The notes beneath the pieces were generated by a model. The model had not been told where the DNA came from. It was given only the letters and a program-made list of their open reading frames with translations, and did no database searches. Shown in pieces: positions 24,610 through 37,200 of a DNA stretch of 64,000 nucleotides. Source of the stretch: Siphonodentalium dalli (lineage: Eukaryota; Mollusca; Scaphopoda; Gadilida; Siphonodentaliidae); assembly GCA_032622095.1 (NCBI GenBank), contig CP136063.1, positions 8,905,814-8,969,813 of the forward strand, given 5' to 3'. Both the position numbers and the translations under genes were made by a program. Positions within the stretch are counted from its first letter, which is position 1. Each line of letters opens with the position of its first letter.

Positions 24610-25378
24610 ATCAAATCGGACAGTATGGGTTTAATTTTAGCCAAACAGCAAACTGGACAAGAGAGTCATCAATCAATACATATCAAAAAGGTCCTTCGAG
24701 AAAGCAGTCAGAGATGCTGGATGATTAAAATCGGTATGATGTCAACAGCAATGATTTCTGTGCCTCATCAAGAGACAGGCCAGTTCTTTCAGGCTTCTTG
24801 GAGAAGTTGAAACTATTTTCTCCGAACAAGCCAAGAAGACTCCTGTCGGCCAGAGAGTTTGTGATCATATTAAGATAAGTCTGTGGATCAGTGTTTTCCT
24901 CGTCAAAACCAGACGGATCGAGCATCTACGCTCACCACGTCATCGTCTGCTCGTAATAAGATGGAGGTAGTACTGCCTGCCCTCTGCGGGTCAGGTGTTA
25001 ACAGACCGGTAGTAACTCTCTGCGAGTTAGCAGAAGTACAATCCGTCCTCTGCGGACTGGAAGGTAAATAGACTGTCTGAGATGCAACTGGAGCAACAGT
25101 AGTCAAGCTGCAAGCTGTGGAAACGTTAACCGCAGATAACGAAGGTATCGTCGTGGTGACAATACTGGAAGTCAAACCTGTGGTTGAGCATCCATCAAGA
25201 GAGACCTACCCAGGCAGCAAAGTCCCAATTAGTCCAGCTTGCCGTCTAACCCATTTATATGGGAAAAACATTCTGAGCGTAACGATGTCATATCGTCCGG
25301 TGGAGGATGGAAATGTCTTCGCCTTACAACCGGCGAAGAAACCGAGGAACTTCAACTCAAATCGGAATCGGACGCCAT
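24610..25378 (-). pseudogene. Decayed retroelement-like or gag-like ORF
   Basis: On the minus strand a coding-like sequence starts near 25378 with an acidic, Ser-rich leader. It is broken by early stop codons and continues in a Ser/Thr-rich open segment (25175-24903). It then shifts frame into a 66-codon segment (24925-24725) ending LLLTSYRF, and shifts again downstream. The conserved look (LSLDEAQKSLLLTSYR, then NHPASLTAF in another frame) suggests ORF1/gag of a retroelement. That is inference from composition, and no catalytic domain was seen. Multiple stops and frameshifts mark it as dead. Frames on the plus strand here are probably shadows. Confidence 0.4.
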
Positions 25379-26559
25379 TGCGATTTAAAAAACGTGGTTC
25401 TTTTCGAAAATACGGGCGTATTCGATCGCCGAGAAAGGAAGAATGAATCCTACAGGTTTATACCGATATATCCAGTTACGCATGCGCTAACTTGGAAAGT
25501 TTTTTTATGACCTTCACCTTGTTGCACGACGGTGAATAGGGCGAATTTTGATCCTAAGGGTATGGAATTCCTATCGTAATATTGAATACGATCATTTACG
25601 CTATAAAACTCAATATCTTCTGTTTGTAACATATGTGAATCTGATTGACATTCACAAAAACTTAACGCACATATTACTCGAGACTAAAGTATCAACATAC
25701 GGAAAAGCATGCACATCAACCAACAAATGGCAAGAACAACTTATATGCATAGGTGTCTGGTGTTGTTCTCTTGTTGGACGCTGGGACGAAACTCAGACGA
25801 TTATACAAAACAGCAAGCTCTCGACCCCTATAAATAATATTTATAACGCTGATTGCATTATATGGACATTGTGGTCCCATGTTTTGTCATTAAAGAGCAG
25901 TTTATGTGTGTGCAATGATGAATTCCGTGTCACCTTAATAGGTAGTTACCTTGTGTGAACTTTTGATTGTTCGTGGACTCATATCCCACTTTCCCAAAAC
26001 CAGAGATCGATTAGATATCTTATTTGCTGGATTTCAAAATGTATTCCATTTTTTTTGAGTTACTGCATATAACAATAGATAATGATTCTGTTATTTAATG
26101 TTTCATGTGACCAAAACTGAAACCGAACCGAACATTTCGCCGCCTCGATAAAATTGCTAAAAATTATGACGACTTGACACGCCAAATACAACAATTCACA
26201 TGCCTGTCATGCGAAATGCGTGTTACATATGTGTTGGGTATACAAATTCATACATAACTGTTTCAAGGTGTATCACCGAAAGATGTCGTTGATTGCTGCT
26301 TGGAGACAATATATACACTTACCGTTTATCTGCTTTAGTGGGCGCGCCATCTTGGAATGTCCGAACCTAAACGGGTATCCGACAGTGAATACTGGGTCAA
26401 CAAGTAGTGACTTATAGACAGAAATCGATGGTAAATTGAGCATAATATAACATGTGTATTTGTTGTCAGGACACAGGAATTCGTTCACAAGTCCACCCAT
26501 ACCTGCCTTTATACTTACCCAAACGTATACTTATTTGACAATCGGCTCATCACTATATA
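25379..26559. other. Unannotated intergenic stretch
   Basis: The 136-codon plus-strand frame at 25548-25958 has no recognised domain, no splice partner and unremarkable composition. It is not called as a gene. Confidence 0.4.
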
Positions 26560-26990
26560 CCAGTATGTTGTAAACAACTTGGTGCCATTTCTAACAAAAA
26601 TTCAATTAGTGGGGGCCTTCTCGGTGTTGAGTGTTTTGCTAATAATTATGTTATCACATACATTGTACATGTACTCTTTACGTACTTGTACTGTTTGTTT
26701 GCGCAACATGGTATTTGTTTACATAACACAAGTATATAGAATATAGAATTATCATATTATGAATGCATTATTATCTGCAAAACACACTTTGCATGAGCTG
26801 TTTGTTTACAATAGTGAGCAATAAGCAAAACACTCAACATCGTGTCAATTATTTAGGGGAGTGAATCATGGTGACCCATTCAACACAGAAATCTTGAGAG
26901 GTGAAGATTAGAGATAGCTAAACTGGAATGTTGTAAACAACTTGGTTGCATTTCTAACTAAATTTCAATTAGTGGGGGGTCTTTTGGCAT
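26560..26990. repeat. Direct duplication flanking a MITE
   Basis: The ~60-bp phrase 'atgttgtaaacaacttggt', 'gcatttctaac..aaatt', 'caattagtgggg' occurs at about 26564-26618 and again at about 26930-26985, roughly 366 bp apart. The MITE at 26625-26839 lies between them. Confidence 0.7.
26625..26839. mobile_element. 215-bp MITE with 16-bp TIR
   Basis: TGTTGAGTGTTTTGCT at the left end is perfectly inverted as AGCAAAACACTCAACA at the right end. The subterminal 'aataattatg' and 'caatagtgagcaata' stretches, and the internal 'gtttgtttgcgcaacat' and 'gagctgtttgtttacaa', show no coding potential. No unambiguous target duplication was identified. Confidence 0.75.
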
Positions 26991-26991
26991 G

Positions 26992-27375
26992 GGCTACAAA
27001 TCGTACCTTTGGTCGGATCATTATAAAATTTGTCATGCCTGTTGACATTGACATGTAGATGGGAACGATTCAATTGGCGAAAAATACATGGTCACCAGCC
27101 ATGTCTTGGATTAAAAATTCAATCCATTAGCAAGGGCTACAGGCCGGAGTGTTTGTCTGATCACCATGAAATATGTCGTGGATGTTAATATTGACATGTA
27201 GATGAGAACAAGTGATTTTGTGGTCATTCAGCCATAAAACATGGCAGCTGGCAGCCATCTTGGATTTTACTCTTTGCATGACTAAATCTTTTGGAACGGG
27301 CACAAATTGTACCTTTGGTCAGACCGTTATGAATTTGTCATGGCTATTGACATGTAGATGGGAACGATTCATTGT
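26992..27375 (-). repeat. Family A modules in reverse orientation
   Basis: Read on the minus strand, this holds about two modules: 'ggctgccagctgccatg', 'caatccattag', 'gtcaacaggcatgac'-like text and 'acctttggtcggatcatta' on the plus strand. They adjoin the forward array at about 27375, making a head-to-head junction. Confidence 0.7.
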
Positions 27376-29757
27376 GAATATTAACATCCATGACAAATTT
27401 AATGATGAAAAGACACTCCGGCCTGTAGCCCGTGCTAATGGATTGAATTTTGAAATCCAAGATGGCCACTGGTGGTCATGTTTTTTTGCCGAATGACCCC
27501 AAAATAATTTGTTACCATTAACATGTCAAAGTCAACAGCCATAAAAGTACATTTTTTATGACAAATTTTATGATGATCAGACTAAAGGCACGACCTGTAG
27601 CCCATACTAAAGAATTTAGTCATACAAAGAGTAAAATCCAAGATGGCTGCTGGCGGCCATGTTTTTTTGGACGAATGACCCCAAAATGACTCGTTCCCAT
27701 CTACATGTCATTATTAACATTCAGGACAAATTTTATGATGATCAGACTAAGGGTACGACATGTAGCCCGTGCTAAAGAATTTAGTCATACAAAGAGTAAA
27801 ATCCAAGATGGCTGCTGGTGGCCATGTTTTCGGCCGAATGACCCCAAAATGATTCGTTCCCATCAACATGTCATCGTTAACATCCATGACAAATTTTATG
27901 ACGATCAGACTAAAGGTACTTTGTATTTAGTCATACAAAGAGTAAAATCCAAGATGGCTGCTGGCGGCCATGTTTTTTGGACGAATGACCCCAAAATTAC
28001 TCGTTCCCATCTACATGTCAATATTAACATCCATGACAAATTTCATGATGATCAGACGAACAATACGACCTGTGGCCCGTGCCTATGGATTAAATTTTGA
28101 AATCCAAGATGGCCGCTGGTGGCCATGTTTTTTGTCCGAATGTCCCCAAAATGACTCGTTCCCATCTACATTCCAGTTTCAACAGCCATGACAAATTTTA
28201 TGATGATCAGACTAAAGGTACGACCTGTAGCCCGTGCTAAAGGATTTAGTCATACAAAGAGTAAAATCAAAGATGGGTGCTGGCAGCCATGTTTTTTAGC
28301 CGAATGACCCCAAAATGACTCGTTCCCATCTACATATCATTGTTAACATCCACGACAAATTTTATGATGATCAGACTAAAGGTACGACCTGTAGCTCGTG
28401 CCAAACAATTTAGTCTTGCAAAGAACAAAATCCAAGATGGTGGCTGGCGGCCATGTTTTTTTGCCGAATGACCCCAAAATGACTCGTTCCCATCTACATG
28501 TCAATATTAACTTCCAAGACAAATTTCATGATGATCAGACTAACACTCCGGCCTGTAGCCCGTGCTAATGGATTGAATTTTGAAATCCAAGATGGCCACT
28601 GGCGTGACTGGCGGCCATGTTTTTTTTCACGAATGACCCCAAAATGACTCTTTCTCATCTACAAGTCAATGTCAACGCCCATGACAAATTTCATAATGAT
28701 CCGACCAAAGGTACGACCTGTAGCCCGTGCCAAAGGATTTAGTCATGCAAAGAGTAAAATCCAAGATGGCTTCCCGCGGACATGTTTTATGGCCGAACGA
28801 CCCCAAAATGACTCGTTCCCATCTATATGTCATTGTTAACATCCATGAAAAATTTCATAATGATTCGATTAAAGGTAGGACCTGTAGCCCGTGCCAAACA
28901 ATTTAGTCATGCAAAGAGTAAAATACAAAATGGCTGCTGGCGGCCATGTTTTTTGGCCGAATGACCTCAAAATGACTCGTTCCCATCTACATATCATTGT
29001 TAACATCCAGGACATATTTTATGATGATCAGACTAAAGGTACGACCTGTAGCCCGTGCTAAAGGATTTATTCATACAAAGAGTAAAATCCAAGATGGCTG
29101 CTGGCGGCCATGTTTTTTGGCCGAATGACCACAAAATTACTCGTTCCCATCTACATGTCATTGTTAACATCCATGACAAATTTTATGATGATCAGACTAA
29201 AAGTACGACCTGTAGCCCGTGCTAAAGGATTTAGTAATACAAAGAGTAAAATCCAAGATGGCTGCTGGCGGCCATGTTTTTGGGCCGAATGACCCCAAAA
29301 TGACTCGTTCCCATCTAATTTTCAATATTAACATCCATGATAAATTTCATGATGATCAGACGAACAGTACAACCTGTAGCCGGTGCTGATGGATTGAATT
29401 TTGAAATTAAAGATGGCGGCCATGTTTTTTGTCTGAATGACCCCAAAATGACTTTTTCCCATCTACATGTCATTATTAATATCCATGACAAATTTTATGA
29501 TGATCAGACTAAAGGTACGACCTTTTGAAATCCAAGATGGCCACTGGCGACCATGTTTTTTTCCCGAATGACCCCAACATGAATCATTCCGGTCTAAATG
29601 TTGATGTCAACAGCTATGACAAATTTCATAATGATCCGACCAAAGGTACGACCTGTAGCCTGTATTGTTGACGAATCACGTACACACGCACACACGGACG
29701 ACGGATGACAAAGCCATGGCAATAGCTCAAACTTTACAAATTAAATTTTGAGCTAAA
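27376..29757 (+). repeat. Family A tandem array, 14 modules, with terminal hairpin
   Basis: The anchor 'aagatggc(t/c)..tgg(c/t)g(g/a)ccatg' occurs near 27460, 27641, 27807, 27952, 28108, 28272, 28435, 28590, 28763, 28925, 29092, 29257, 29411 and 29538. Spacing is 127-181 bp, mean about 160 bp. Two module types alternate irregularly: A with 'aaaggatttagtcatacaaa' and B with 'aatggattgaattttgaaat' upstream of the anchor. The array ends with an 'acgcacacacggacgacgga' spacer, 'catggcaatagctcaaac' and a hairpin at about 29724-29755 ending GAGCTAA. Long open frames across it (for example 27705-28100) reflect low stop density in the repeat and are not genes. The build resembles bivalve pearl/CvA-type elements (established as a type; assignment here is inference). 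Confidence 0.85.
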
Positions 29758-31895
29758 AATGGACAAAAATACCCCAAAACAGTCCAAAATGGCATTTTTT
29801 GGAAAAGAGTCAATACTAAGGATTCATAGGGCCATAAGTTGCTTTTGGCACATATGTGTTTAGCAACTCCAGCACAGTGTATTTAACCAAGTACACTTAA
29901 GAGGTTATGAGAAATACAGGGCATATGGATATCAATTTATTGAGATGTATGACCTAAAATATGGTATTTCTTCACACCAGTTCTGTGTCACAAGCCTAAG
30001 TCCATACAATGGAACACTCATTTTGTTTAAGAATATTTTTGTCTTCTCGATCAGAGATGCATGAAGGAATCATTTTTTTGTGCACAATATAGTGAGGCAA
30101 CTAATACAACAGCAAGATATCCCTTCAATATTCTCTAGTTTTTAAAATACTAGACCATAAAATATGGATTTTAGCTAATTCTTGGAAATTGAGGCTCCAT
30201 AATTAGACAAACTCCCAATTTTGGAGACACATAACTCGAAAAATACTCAAAGTATCTGGAAAATGTTTTCAGTTCTGTAATCATGATTGTGCACTCAACA
30301 AAATGGATATATAAATGGAAGGACATGTGAAATGAAGTTTTTTATAAACATCCTTGAAAAGCTATAAATTGAGTCTTTTACCAAATTTTAACAAATTTAT
30401 TTCACAAAATTTACCAATTTTGCCTTTCTGATTTTTAGTAGGTTGTTTATAATTGGTTAATAGACATAATCCTGCTAAGAAACATTGTGTTGCAATTAGT
30501 TTGAGATTTGACACTTTTTTCTCATAAATGCACTGGACTATTTCCACATATTACACAGATATGTTAGAGCTCATTTGGTAAATACATGTACATATAAAAA
30601 TAAATTATTTATTTTTGTTTGTTTTATCATCAGGCATAAAAATAAAAATGTCTAATGCAGCGCTTTTTATTGAATGGAATAAAAAACAACTTAATCCGGG
30701 GTTGGGGGGGATCTGCAGAAAAAGTCCAGATACAGGGACATGGCGAGTGGGTGGTTCGAGGTCGTAAAAAATGTGTGATGTAATTTTTTTCAATCAACAT
30801 ATTTATTAAAGATTAATTAAGCTATTGTAATTATATTACTAAGTTTCGTACTGTGCTTACCTGTTGCATTAATTCTGAGAGTATTAGTGACTAGAGAACA
30901 CTGTATGCATCGCCAGGTTGGACGCTCATGATATTATCCCGGTACATGTAGCCCAGCTCTGTAGCTATTGAATTGGCTTATTTTTTATCTCTTTTGCTGC
31001 CACTCAGCACCACAGGCAGATTCCCCACCGCCAAGTATACCATATACGGTATGTATAGTGTATCTCAAGTATCGCTTGGAATAATTTGGTGAAACTTCAT
31101 ATATTATTAGACAAAGTCATCGCAAGTTCAGAGTTACACACACCACCACCATAGAGGTCACATGACCATTACACTCTAATGGCTATATTTGATGCTATCA
31201 ATGCATTAATTGGTAATTTTTGGCATTTATTTCTCACTTTGCCTTCATTAGTTTCAGGGAGGGCCCCATATCCGGCCTATATATGCTATACGTACACACC
31301 CAAATTTGAAGATCTAACGTCACAATGGTGATTACCATGCACTTCTGTGTGTGGTCACATTCCATGTACATACATGTATATGTACGGGTAATGCATTAAA
31401 AATTCAATATATAGCAAATGTCTTTGTCTTATGTTGAATAACTTATGTTGATGAAGCTATAACTATGTTGAGACCTGTTGAAAGTCATTAAGAATGTACC
31501 AGCTCCGTCCTGTACACGGCTACATATATAAAACATAAACCCATTCTGAATGACAAAATGTGACATCTGCACGTCAACAATATAAAATTATATAATTATA
31601 CTCGGCTATGAAAGGAAGTGTTGTGTGAGTGGTATGTTAGTGAATGATCGAATGTCTTCCTTTAGTATATGTTGGCGTAAGTGTGTGTATGGATTTTGAG
31701 AGAGAGAGTGTCACACAAACTATGATACGTGCCGTGTGTAAATCGTATATTCAATACTTGTATAAGAGTTGGAATGTTTTACTGAGTGCGATTGATTCCG
31801 GATTATTTACATTTACTGATTTAGTTTTATAAACATGAACACTGTATGTTCACACGCACCGTTAGAATAGAGGTGAATGTTACAGGACTAAGATG
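29758..31895. other. Unannotated intergenic stretch
   Basis: AT-rich and without a supported gene. Minus-strand frames at 30362-30547 and 30605-30793 have no domain and no matching splice junction to the gene starting at 37833. Confidence 0.45.
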
Positions 31896-32035
31896 AATCC
31901 CTGTGGGTTACACATAATCCCTGTGGGTTACACATAATCCCTGTGGGCGACACATAATCCCTGTGGGTGACACATAATCCCTGTGGGTTACACATAATCC
32001 CTGTGGGTTACACATAATCCCTGTGGGTTACACAT
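31896..32035. repeat. 20-bp minisatellite, seven copies
   Basis: The unit aatccctgtgggttacacat is repeated head to tail at exact 20-bp spacing from 31896. One unit has 'gggcgac' and one 'gggtgac' instead of 'gggttac'. A partial eighth unit follows. Confidence 0.95.
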
Positions 32036-32830
32036 AATACATATCTTTATATATTCACTCACAAATATATCAATGTTGGCAAAAAGATGGGAAGCAGAAA
32101 CCTTGGAACTTTATTTTTTTATGATTTTCCTTCTGATTATGATAATACGATTCCACTGTTATGGGTTGTATTAATACGGTGGAATATGCTAATTAGTAAT
32201 TTCTAGAAAGAAAGAACTAGATTGGTATATTTTTTCATATTATTATGATTTATTTACTAATTCTTGTGGGTCCCAAAAAGTTGACCTGGAAAAAATAAAA
32301 AAATTTGCACAGAGGGTGAGGGGCGGTCAGGTAGCAGAAAATAATTTTTCAACCCTGTATCTGCAAATTCTCTCATGTACCGCCCCCCCTCACCTGGGTT
32401 GACCATAAAATGTGAGTTTGTTGACCAGACTACATATCTATGGACACGTTGGTGAAGACATAAACAATATATTTTTTTTTAATAACATATCAGGCGTCCA
32501 ATTAGAAACACGACCCTTTTTATTCAATGCGGCGGGGCATGAGAACCAAAACCCTTTATGGCCTCATATCTTCATTCAATCTCACAAATGTTCTCTCATT
32601 CTGTCTCTCACTGTACATTATATAACCTACATACAGCCATCACACGCATCACACACAATTACATTAAATTCATCGTGATACAATGGAGCGTGAAGGGAGG
32701 GGAGGATAGGTGGGGGAGGGGAATAAAATGTGGGGGATTAGAAATAAATGATCGACCGAGGAATGATTCGTTACTTAATAACTTTATGGTTTGTGAAAAT
32801 ACATCAAAGTTTGTTTGTAAAGTTAATAAA
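32036..32830. other. 3' flank of the cGLR gene
   Basis: AT-rich. Plus-strand frames at 32412-33031 are short or lie antisense to the cGLR exon. No polyadenylation site was chosen. Confidence 0.4.
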
Positions 32831-34215
32831 TTAAGAGAAAGACTCACCAGCGGGAATAACTCGCATCGACCAGAGTGTGAAGAGGAGCTCTCTTATAAGA
32901 TCACGGGGTATAACTCCACACCGAGAGGAGCCTGCATAATACTGAGATATATCCCGGGTTCTATCATGATGTGCTTCTATTATAGCATTCCATCCGTCAT
33001 CACTGTGACGAGGGACATCAGATCCATATAGCTCCCTCCATCTATTGTTCATGCCCGCTGTACTTCCGATGTCATGGAATATGTTATGGGTCGCCTCCTG
33101 ATCCAGACACAGAGCGTAGACAGCGATAATCTCGAGGACGCGGTTACTAAGCTGATCAACGCTCCAAGAATCCGATTTACCAAAATGATTCAGTAGAAAC
33201 AATACAATGAGTTTGATATGGTATGAAGGGAAGGCGGCCTTCGGACACTCACACCAGACCTGTTTATAATCCGGGAGGAAATAATGAGCGAGACATTTAG
33301 TGAGCTGGTACGCCATTCCTGCACCGGTCCCGGATAAATCATGCATCACCCTCGACTCGGCGAATGTTGTTGTTAATAGGAACCGATCCCCGTCATCGTT
33401 AAGGATGTAGAATGCGAATGGTGGCTGATCTACGAGAGATTGTATGATTCGATCACCTCGTGATGAAGTCAGACTCTCGTCCCTCATCCCGACCGATATA
33501 TCAAGCTTCAATTCTGAGTCGTTGAGTGTAAATGTTACAGCCGTGGCTTTATGTTTGATGCATTCCTTGATGTATTTAAGGCCGGGTATCATCTCCACAT
33601 TACGTATCAGTGAGTTTACTATGAGGCTCCTTAGTGTGAGTCCTGCACTGAATTCTTCTCTACGCCAATCCTTTACCCATTCAGCTCTCTCTAAGTTATC
33701 CTTAATATACTCTTCACACGACTCGCTGACTCGGATGTTATATATATTACTCTTCACCGGGAACCACGCCTCGTGGTGATTATACAGACACGGCAGAAAT
33801 ATCACAAAATCTGCTTCATCCATTTTAATAGTTTTAGTTTGTTCAGCGACGGACCCCAGAAGGACGACTGCACTCTCTTTAAATACGTCTGGATACGCCG
33901 CCCTCAGATCCGTCAGCCCCCGCTCCATTAACCTCTCTATATCATGAATGATAATCTGACTGTCGGGTCGAGAGGTCACCTCGCAGTCTGATTTAATAAA
34001 GGAGCGTAACATCTGGTGTAGCATGCTCCCGGTATCTGGTGCCGTACCACTCACCACCCGCCGTGTTATCTCTCTCATCGCCGGGTCGATATCAGCGTCA
34101 CGACTCTCTAATGTTTCCATGAGAATCGTCAGTAGAGGAGTGTTAGCTGACGATTCATGCAGCATGTCGTGTTGTGGGTTGAAGTCTGTAGGAATTGATC
34201 TCCAGCTCAGATCAC
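32831..34215 (-). CDS. cGLR exon 2 (catalytic core and Mab-21 C-lobe)
   Basis: A single large exon is open from the acceptor AG (34217-34216) to TAA at 32831, 461 codons plus the split codon. It holds all three acidic catalytic positions and the C-lobe, and no frameshift or internal stop was seen. Base use is clearly more GC-rich than the surrounding introns. An antisense open frame at 33444-33779 is a shadow. Confidence 0.85.
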
Positions 34216-37200
34216 CTGAAATATAGAAACAGACGTCAGAATATTTAAAACAAGTCAGGAATATATTTATAATCGTGTTCTATATAATTATTTAATAAAG
34301 TATTAGATATTTAACCGTTCACATATAATCTATCATTAACATCAAGTGATGCAGCTTCATATTTGATTAATATTAAAATAACACACAAGGCTGCAATGTT
34401 TCATGTAATAATAAAGCTGTCCAAAATATCAGGCACAAAAAAAGTAAGAAAAATTAATTTGGAGAAAAATATGTTTTTTTTTTCAAATTTATTTTATTTT
34501 ATTTATTTTCAAATTTTTTTTATTTACTAACGCGGTATTTTTTTTCCAACATGTCAGTACATTTTGATCATTAAATCCAAAATAAATAAACTCTTAACAA
34601 TATATCTGTAATATGTGAAGAGTGACTATCATGTAACATAGAGACATAAAACATTGAAGTAAATGATTCTCTGATCCTCAGTCTGCTGTAATTATTATAA
34701 CTCCACAACAATTTAAAGGCCCTGGCAGCTGGACTGGAAAACATTAAGGTTCGCATGTTAAAATGGAGAGATGTCAATTTATAGACAACAATAACAATTG
34801 ATTTTAACTAAAACAGACTTCATTAAATGGTTGGTAACTCATCCGTGATCAAGCATAATGTCTGTGTAGTTTTAGGATATTTATTCACATGAATTAGCCA
34901 AATAACATAAAGAATTATAGACCATTTATTATTTATCCATGTTGCCTTTTAAAGTCTTTAATGTGAGGAACTCAACAAGCCTTAAATAGATAGGAATTCT
35001 TGGTATTATTTGGTTATTTTTCCCATTGATTTTAAGCACATTTGTTGAACACCTGCATCACGACTCTCAGTGAATTCATGTTCATTTCATCTTTGGTGGA
35101 GACGGACCGTGTTAGTTTCCAGTCTGACACCGTGTAACTTTCAGTGCTAACACCTGCTTCCTGTGAAGACTTCAGATAGAAAAACTGGGGCACCATTAAA
35201 TCCTTACACTTTGTATGATGTTGAGAAATGTGCTGCCAACCAGGGGTGGGGATGGTGGGGGGGGGAGAAAAAAAACTCCAGGATACAAGGTTGAAAATTT
35301 TTTATTTTTTAATTTTTTGGGACCCACCATCCTGAGAACGCATCTATTTTCCTGTCTGATCTCAGACACCCACCCCTCCAACACAAGTTTTTTCAAGGGC
35401 AAATGGGGACCCACCCTCAAAGTTTAATTAAAAAAAACAGTGAAATTAGCAGGATAAGGCAAACAAAAGGTGTGAAATATTATAAATAATTAACCATCCG
35501 GATATAATGTCACTCATGTTATCTCAATGAAAGGCACCAGAAATCTCAGAAAATCACAAAACCCTCTTTATAATAATTTTATTAATAAACTTGTCAAATA
35601 ATTAAGGTTGAGTATCCATACCCACGGTTGTTTAATTATATAATTTTCTATCTACAGTCTGTTCTATTAACCAATAACAAGTAACTGAAGAACACACTGA
35701 CACAATACATGAATACTTTGCACATGGCGGAAATACAGGGGTTTGTAATGCACTCGCTGCTAGGCCACACCCCCCCCCCCCCCCCCCCCCCCCCAATGTG
35801 CACGGCCATTACGGGCTGTACCTACTAGTAAATATGAGACCCACGTATACAACCATGATGTAAAGTAGGTGCATATATAACCCTTCCTAAAATTTTGTAA
35901 AAAACCCTGTGCCAGTGCATTCTGTTATATATGTGAGTTGCCCATAGGAAGCCTCGTATATATAAGGGAATACATTTACCTAAGAATATTAACCTTGACC
36001 TTGTAAGCCAATGCATTCTCTTATATATGTGAGGCTCCCTATGGGTGACGCATTTATATAAGAGAATGCACTGGCACAAGATATGTAATGCTGCACCAGC
36101 GCAGCTCCCATCATGAGAGGGTTAAGGATGTACCATGAGGGCTGTGTAGGTTTGGATGGGGGAGGGGTGGCAGTGGATCGCATTATGAGCTCGTGTGGCA
36201 GAAACAGTAATCTCAAAATAAAATGTTATCATCTCAAACTTGAATACTTGTTTTGTAATGTTATGTTTAATCACTCAGCTTTTAATTATATCGGTCGGCC
36301 CCATAAATCCAAGCTCCCATCTCCCTAATGATGAACGTCACACGATGATACCGAAAATATGTATCTTCAATATTCATAAGAGTTAAATCACCAGAAGAAT
36401 TAAATGAGCTCATATTGGCATCATAGAGATAATTGAAGATCAAAACCAACAATAGTGCAATTTTATCCTCATAAAATGCGGGACCCACTCCATGATATTG
36501 TTTAATTAAGGAAAAATTATTGTGTAAATATTGAAACTAAGAGCCCCCTTCTCTTGATTAATGCTCTATTTTGGTCCAGTTTATAAGCCTGAATATATGG
36601 ACATTTAAAATATTTTAAGTAGTCAGAATTCCCAACACCCCACCCCCCTCCCCCAGTGCCAACGTCCAAGTGAAAATCAACAGTAAAAAGGCCAAACCTG
36701 GATATAGAGTGTCTGATATTTGCCAAACGAGGCCCCCAGAGTTGTATCTGTTAAAATGTGTATATGTTTATATACACAAAGGAGCAAACTGTATGTGACA
36801 TTTTGTTATGTAATTAATACATGCACATATGTGGAATCTAGATATTGAGTTTTGTGATTCTACAACCCTGATATATTGCCTTCCAGCTGATGAAAACTTT
36901 CACTATTGAACCCTCGGACACGTATTGTTTGAACATCATCTAAAAGCTATTTGTGCAAAAAGTTCCAACTCTCTATATGTCATAAATCAAGTAATGAATT
37001 TCCTTCCTATTGACTGTCTCTGTATGCTGTATTTCACTTTAGTTCCCATATCCTCTGTTGAATTGAGCTATGGGGGAATGCTGGTACCCACAAACAAGTT
37101 GTTGTTCTACAGAGAGTTCTTTAGACAATCGAAGAATTCACCTGCTCTCACATGTCACATGACAGGATTCATTATGATTATTGATAGAATCAATATCAAT

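Noticed and set aside
25548-25958. 136-codon plus-strand ORF
   Set aside because: Long for the region, but its composition looks random and no splice or domain evidence supports it.
27705-28100. 131-codon plus-strand ORF and similar ORFs at 13013-13575, 27212-27496, 27970-28191, 29110-29528
   Set aside because: They run through family A tandem modules and repeat the same peptide phrases at each unit. They are by-products of the repeat, not genes.
31896-32035. Regular 20-bp repeats considered as a CRISPR array
   Set aside because: There are no variable spacers between the units and the setting is eukaryotic. It is a minisatellite.
33444-33779. 111-codon plus-strand ORF; also 34023-34226 and 32558-33031
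   Set aside because: They are antisense to, or overlap the end of, the cGLR exon and have no domain. They are shadows of the real frame.
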